Made by a program: the position numbers and the translations under genes
NCBI GenBank assembly: GCA_947447265.1
Contig: CANFKC010000042.1
Span: 1-44,805, forward strand
Direction: 5' to 3'
Length of the DNA: 44,805 nt
Origin: Chitinophagaceae bacterium
Lineage (GTDB): Bacteria > Bacteroidota > Bacteroidia > Chitinophagales > Chitinophagaceae
In this document: positions 44,718 to 44,805 of the stretch, one piece after another
Position numbering within the stretch: the first letter of the stretch is position 1
How the letters are laid out: each line of letters opens with the position of its first letter
Notes under the pieces: model-generated
What the model saw: the letters and a program-made list of their open reading frames with translations, nothing else
Databases searched by the model: none
What the model was told of the DNA's origin: nothing

Positions 44718-44805
44718 TTATTCTACCTTCATCAACCTTGATGTTTTCAGCAGGCTGTTGTCGGCTGCATCGTATACCAGTATCATGTACATACCATCGG
44801 CAAAA
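44718..44805 (-). CDS. C-terminal end of a T9SS cargo protein (window edge)
   Basis: The minus strand reads 28 codons from the right edge to a TAA at 44718-44720: FADGMYMILVYDAADNSLLK, then TSRLMKVE. This is the last part of a T9SS type A sorting domain and matches the end of the giant protein's domain (LANGMYMIMVYDETDALLKV, ending FIKVE), including the same final KVE. The body of the gene lies outside the window, so its function is unknown, but the C-terminus shows it is exported by the same secretion route. Confidence 0.8.
   Translation of the reverse strand, partial: FADGMYMILVYDAADNSLLKTSRLMKVE

Overview
The window looks like a chromosomal segment of a Bacteroidota bacterium, most likely a Chitinophagaceae or Sphingobacteria-type relative. 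The reasons are: secreted proteins ending in type IX secretion (T9SS) sorting domains, TonB-dependent receptors (one with an N-terminal carboxypeptidase-regulatory-like domain), lipoproteins with Bacteroidota lipoboxes, a three-gene sdhCAB set with a one-piece cytochrome b, a Bacteroidota-type imuA, and TAnnTTTG-like -7 promoter boxes. Taxonomy is inferred from gene content only. No plasmid, phage or CRISPR locus is seen.

Layout. 1-9 kb: the 5' end of an unidentified gene, then one 8.7 kb minus-strand gene for a 2889-residue T9SS-exported protein made mainly of 30 tandem Big_2/Ig-like repeats. 9-11 kb: a membrane-anchored diheme cytochrome c and a second T9SS cargo protein. 11.2-15.3 kb: sdhC-sdhA-sdhB, with a four-helix-bundle (23S rRNA intervening-sequence type) gene and its inverted repeats lodged between sdhA and sdhB. 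15.3-19.1 kb: an unknown gene, then a TonB-dependent receptor overlapping a His-rich single-pass membrane protein, followed by a small lipoprotein. 19.2-23.2 kb: an SRPBCC membrane protein whose frame is cut by a UGA, a secreted unknown, and the topoisomerase IV subunit parE; the 3' flanks of these three minus-strand genes hold palindromes. 23.5-27.7 kb: a DUF6600-type secreted protein, a HAD phosphatase plus gmhA pair (heptose branch), and a lipoprotein. 28-31.2 kb: a second TonB-dependent receptor of the same subfamily and an ECF sigma factor. 31.4-36.4 kb: a complete drug-efflux operon (TetR regulator, TolC-like outer membrane channel, EmrA-like adaptor, EmrB-like MFS pump) behind a 17-bp-arm palindrome that covers the promoter. 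36.5-42.5 kb: the imuA-imuB-dnaE2 mutagenesis cassette on the minus strand, with a clean palindromic operator abutting imuA and a 357-bp inverted-repeat-bounded insertion between imuB and dnaE2. 42.7-44.8 kb: tRNA-Cys, a nucleoside phosphorylase, a Cys-rich secreted protein built from a duplicated unit, and the 3' end of another T9SS cargo gene.

The most useful leads are the probable damage-response operator at imuA, the insertion that splits the mutasome operon, the mobile-looking four-helix-bundle cassette inside sdh, the UGA-interrupted SRPBCC gene, the ECF sigma factor with no standard start codon for its full-length frame, and the uncharacterised Cys-rich duplicated protein. I did not find a clearly new multi-gene defence or mobile system.
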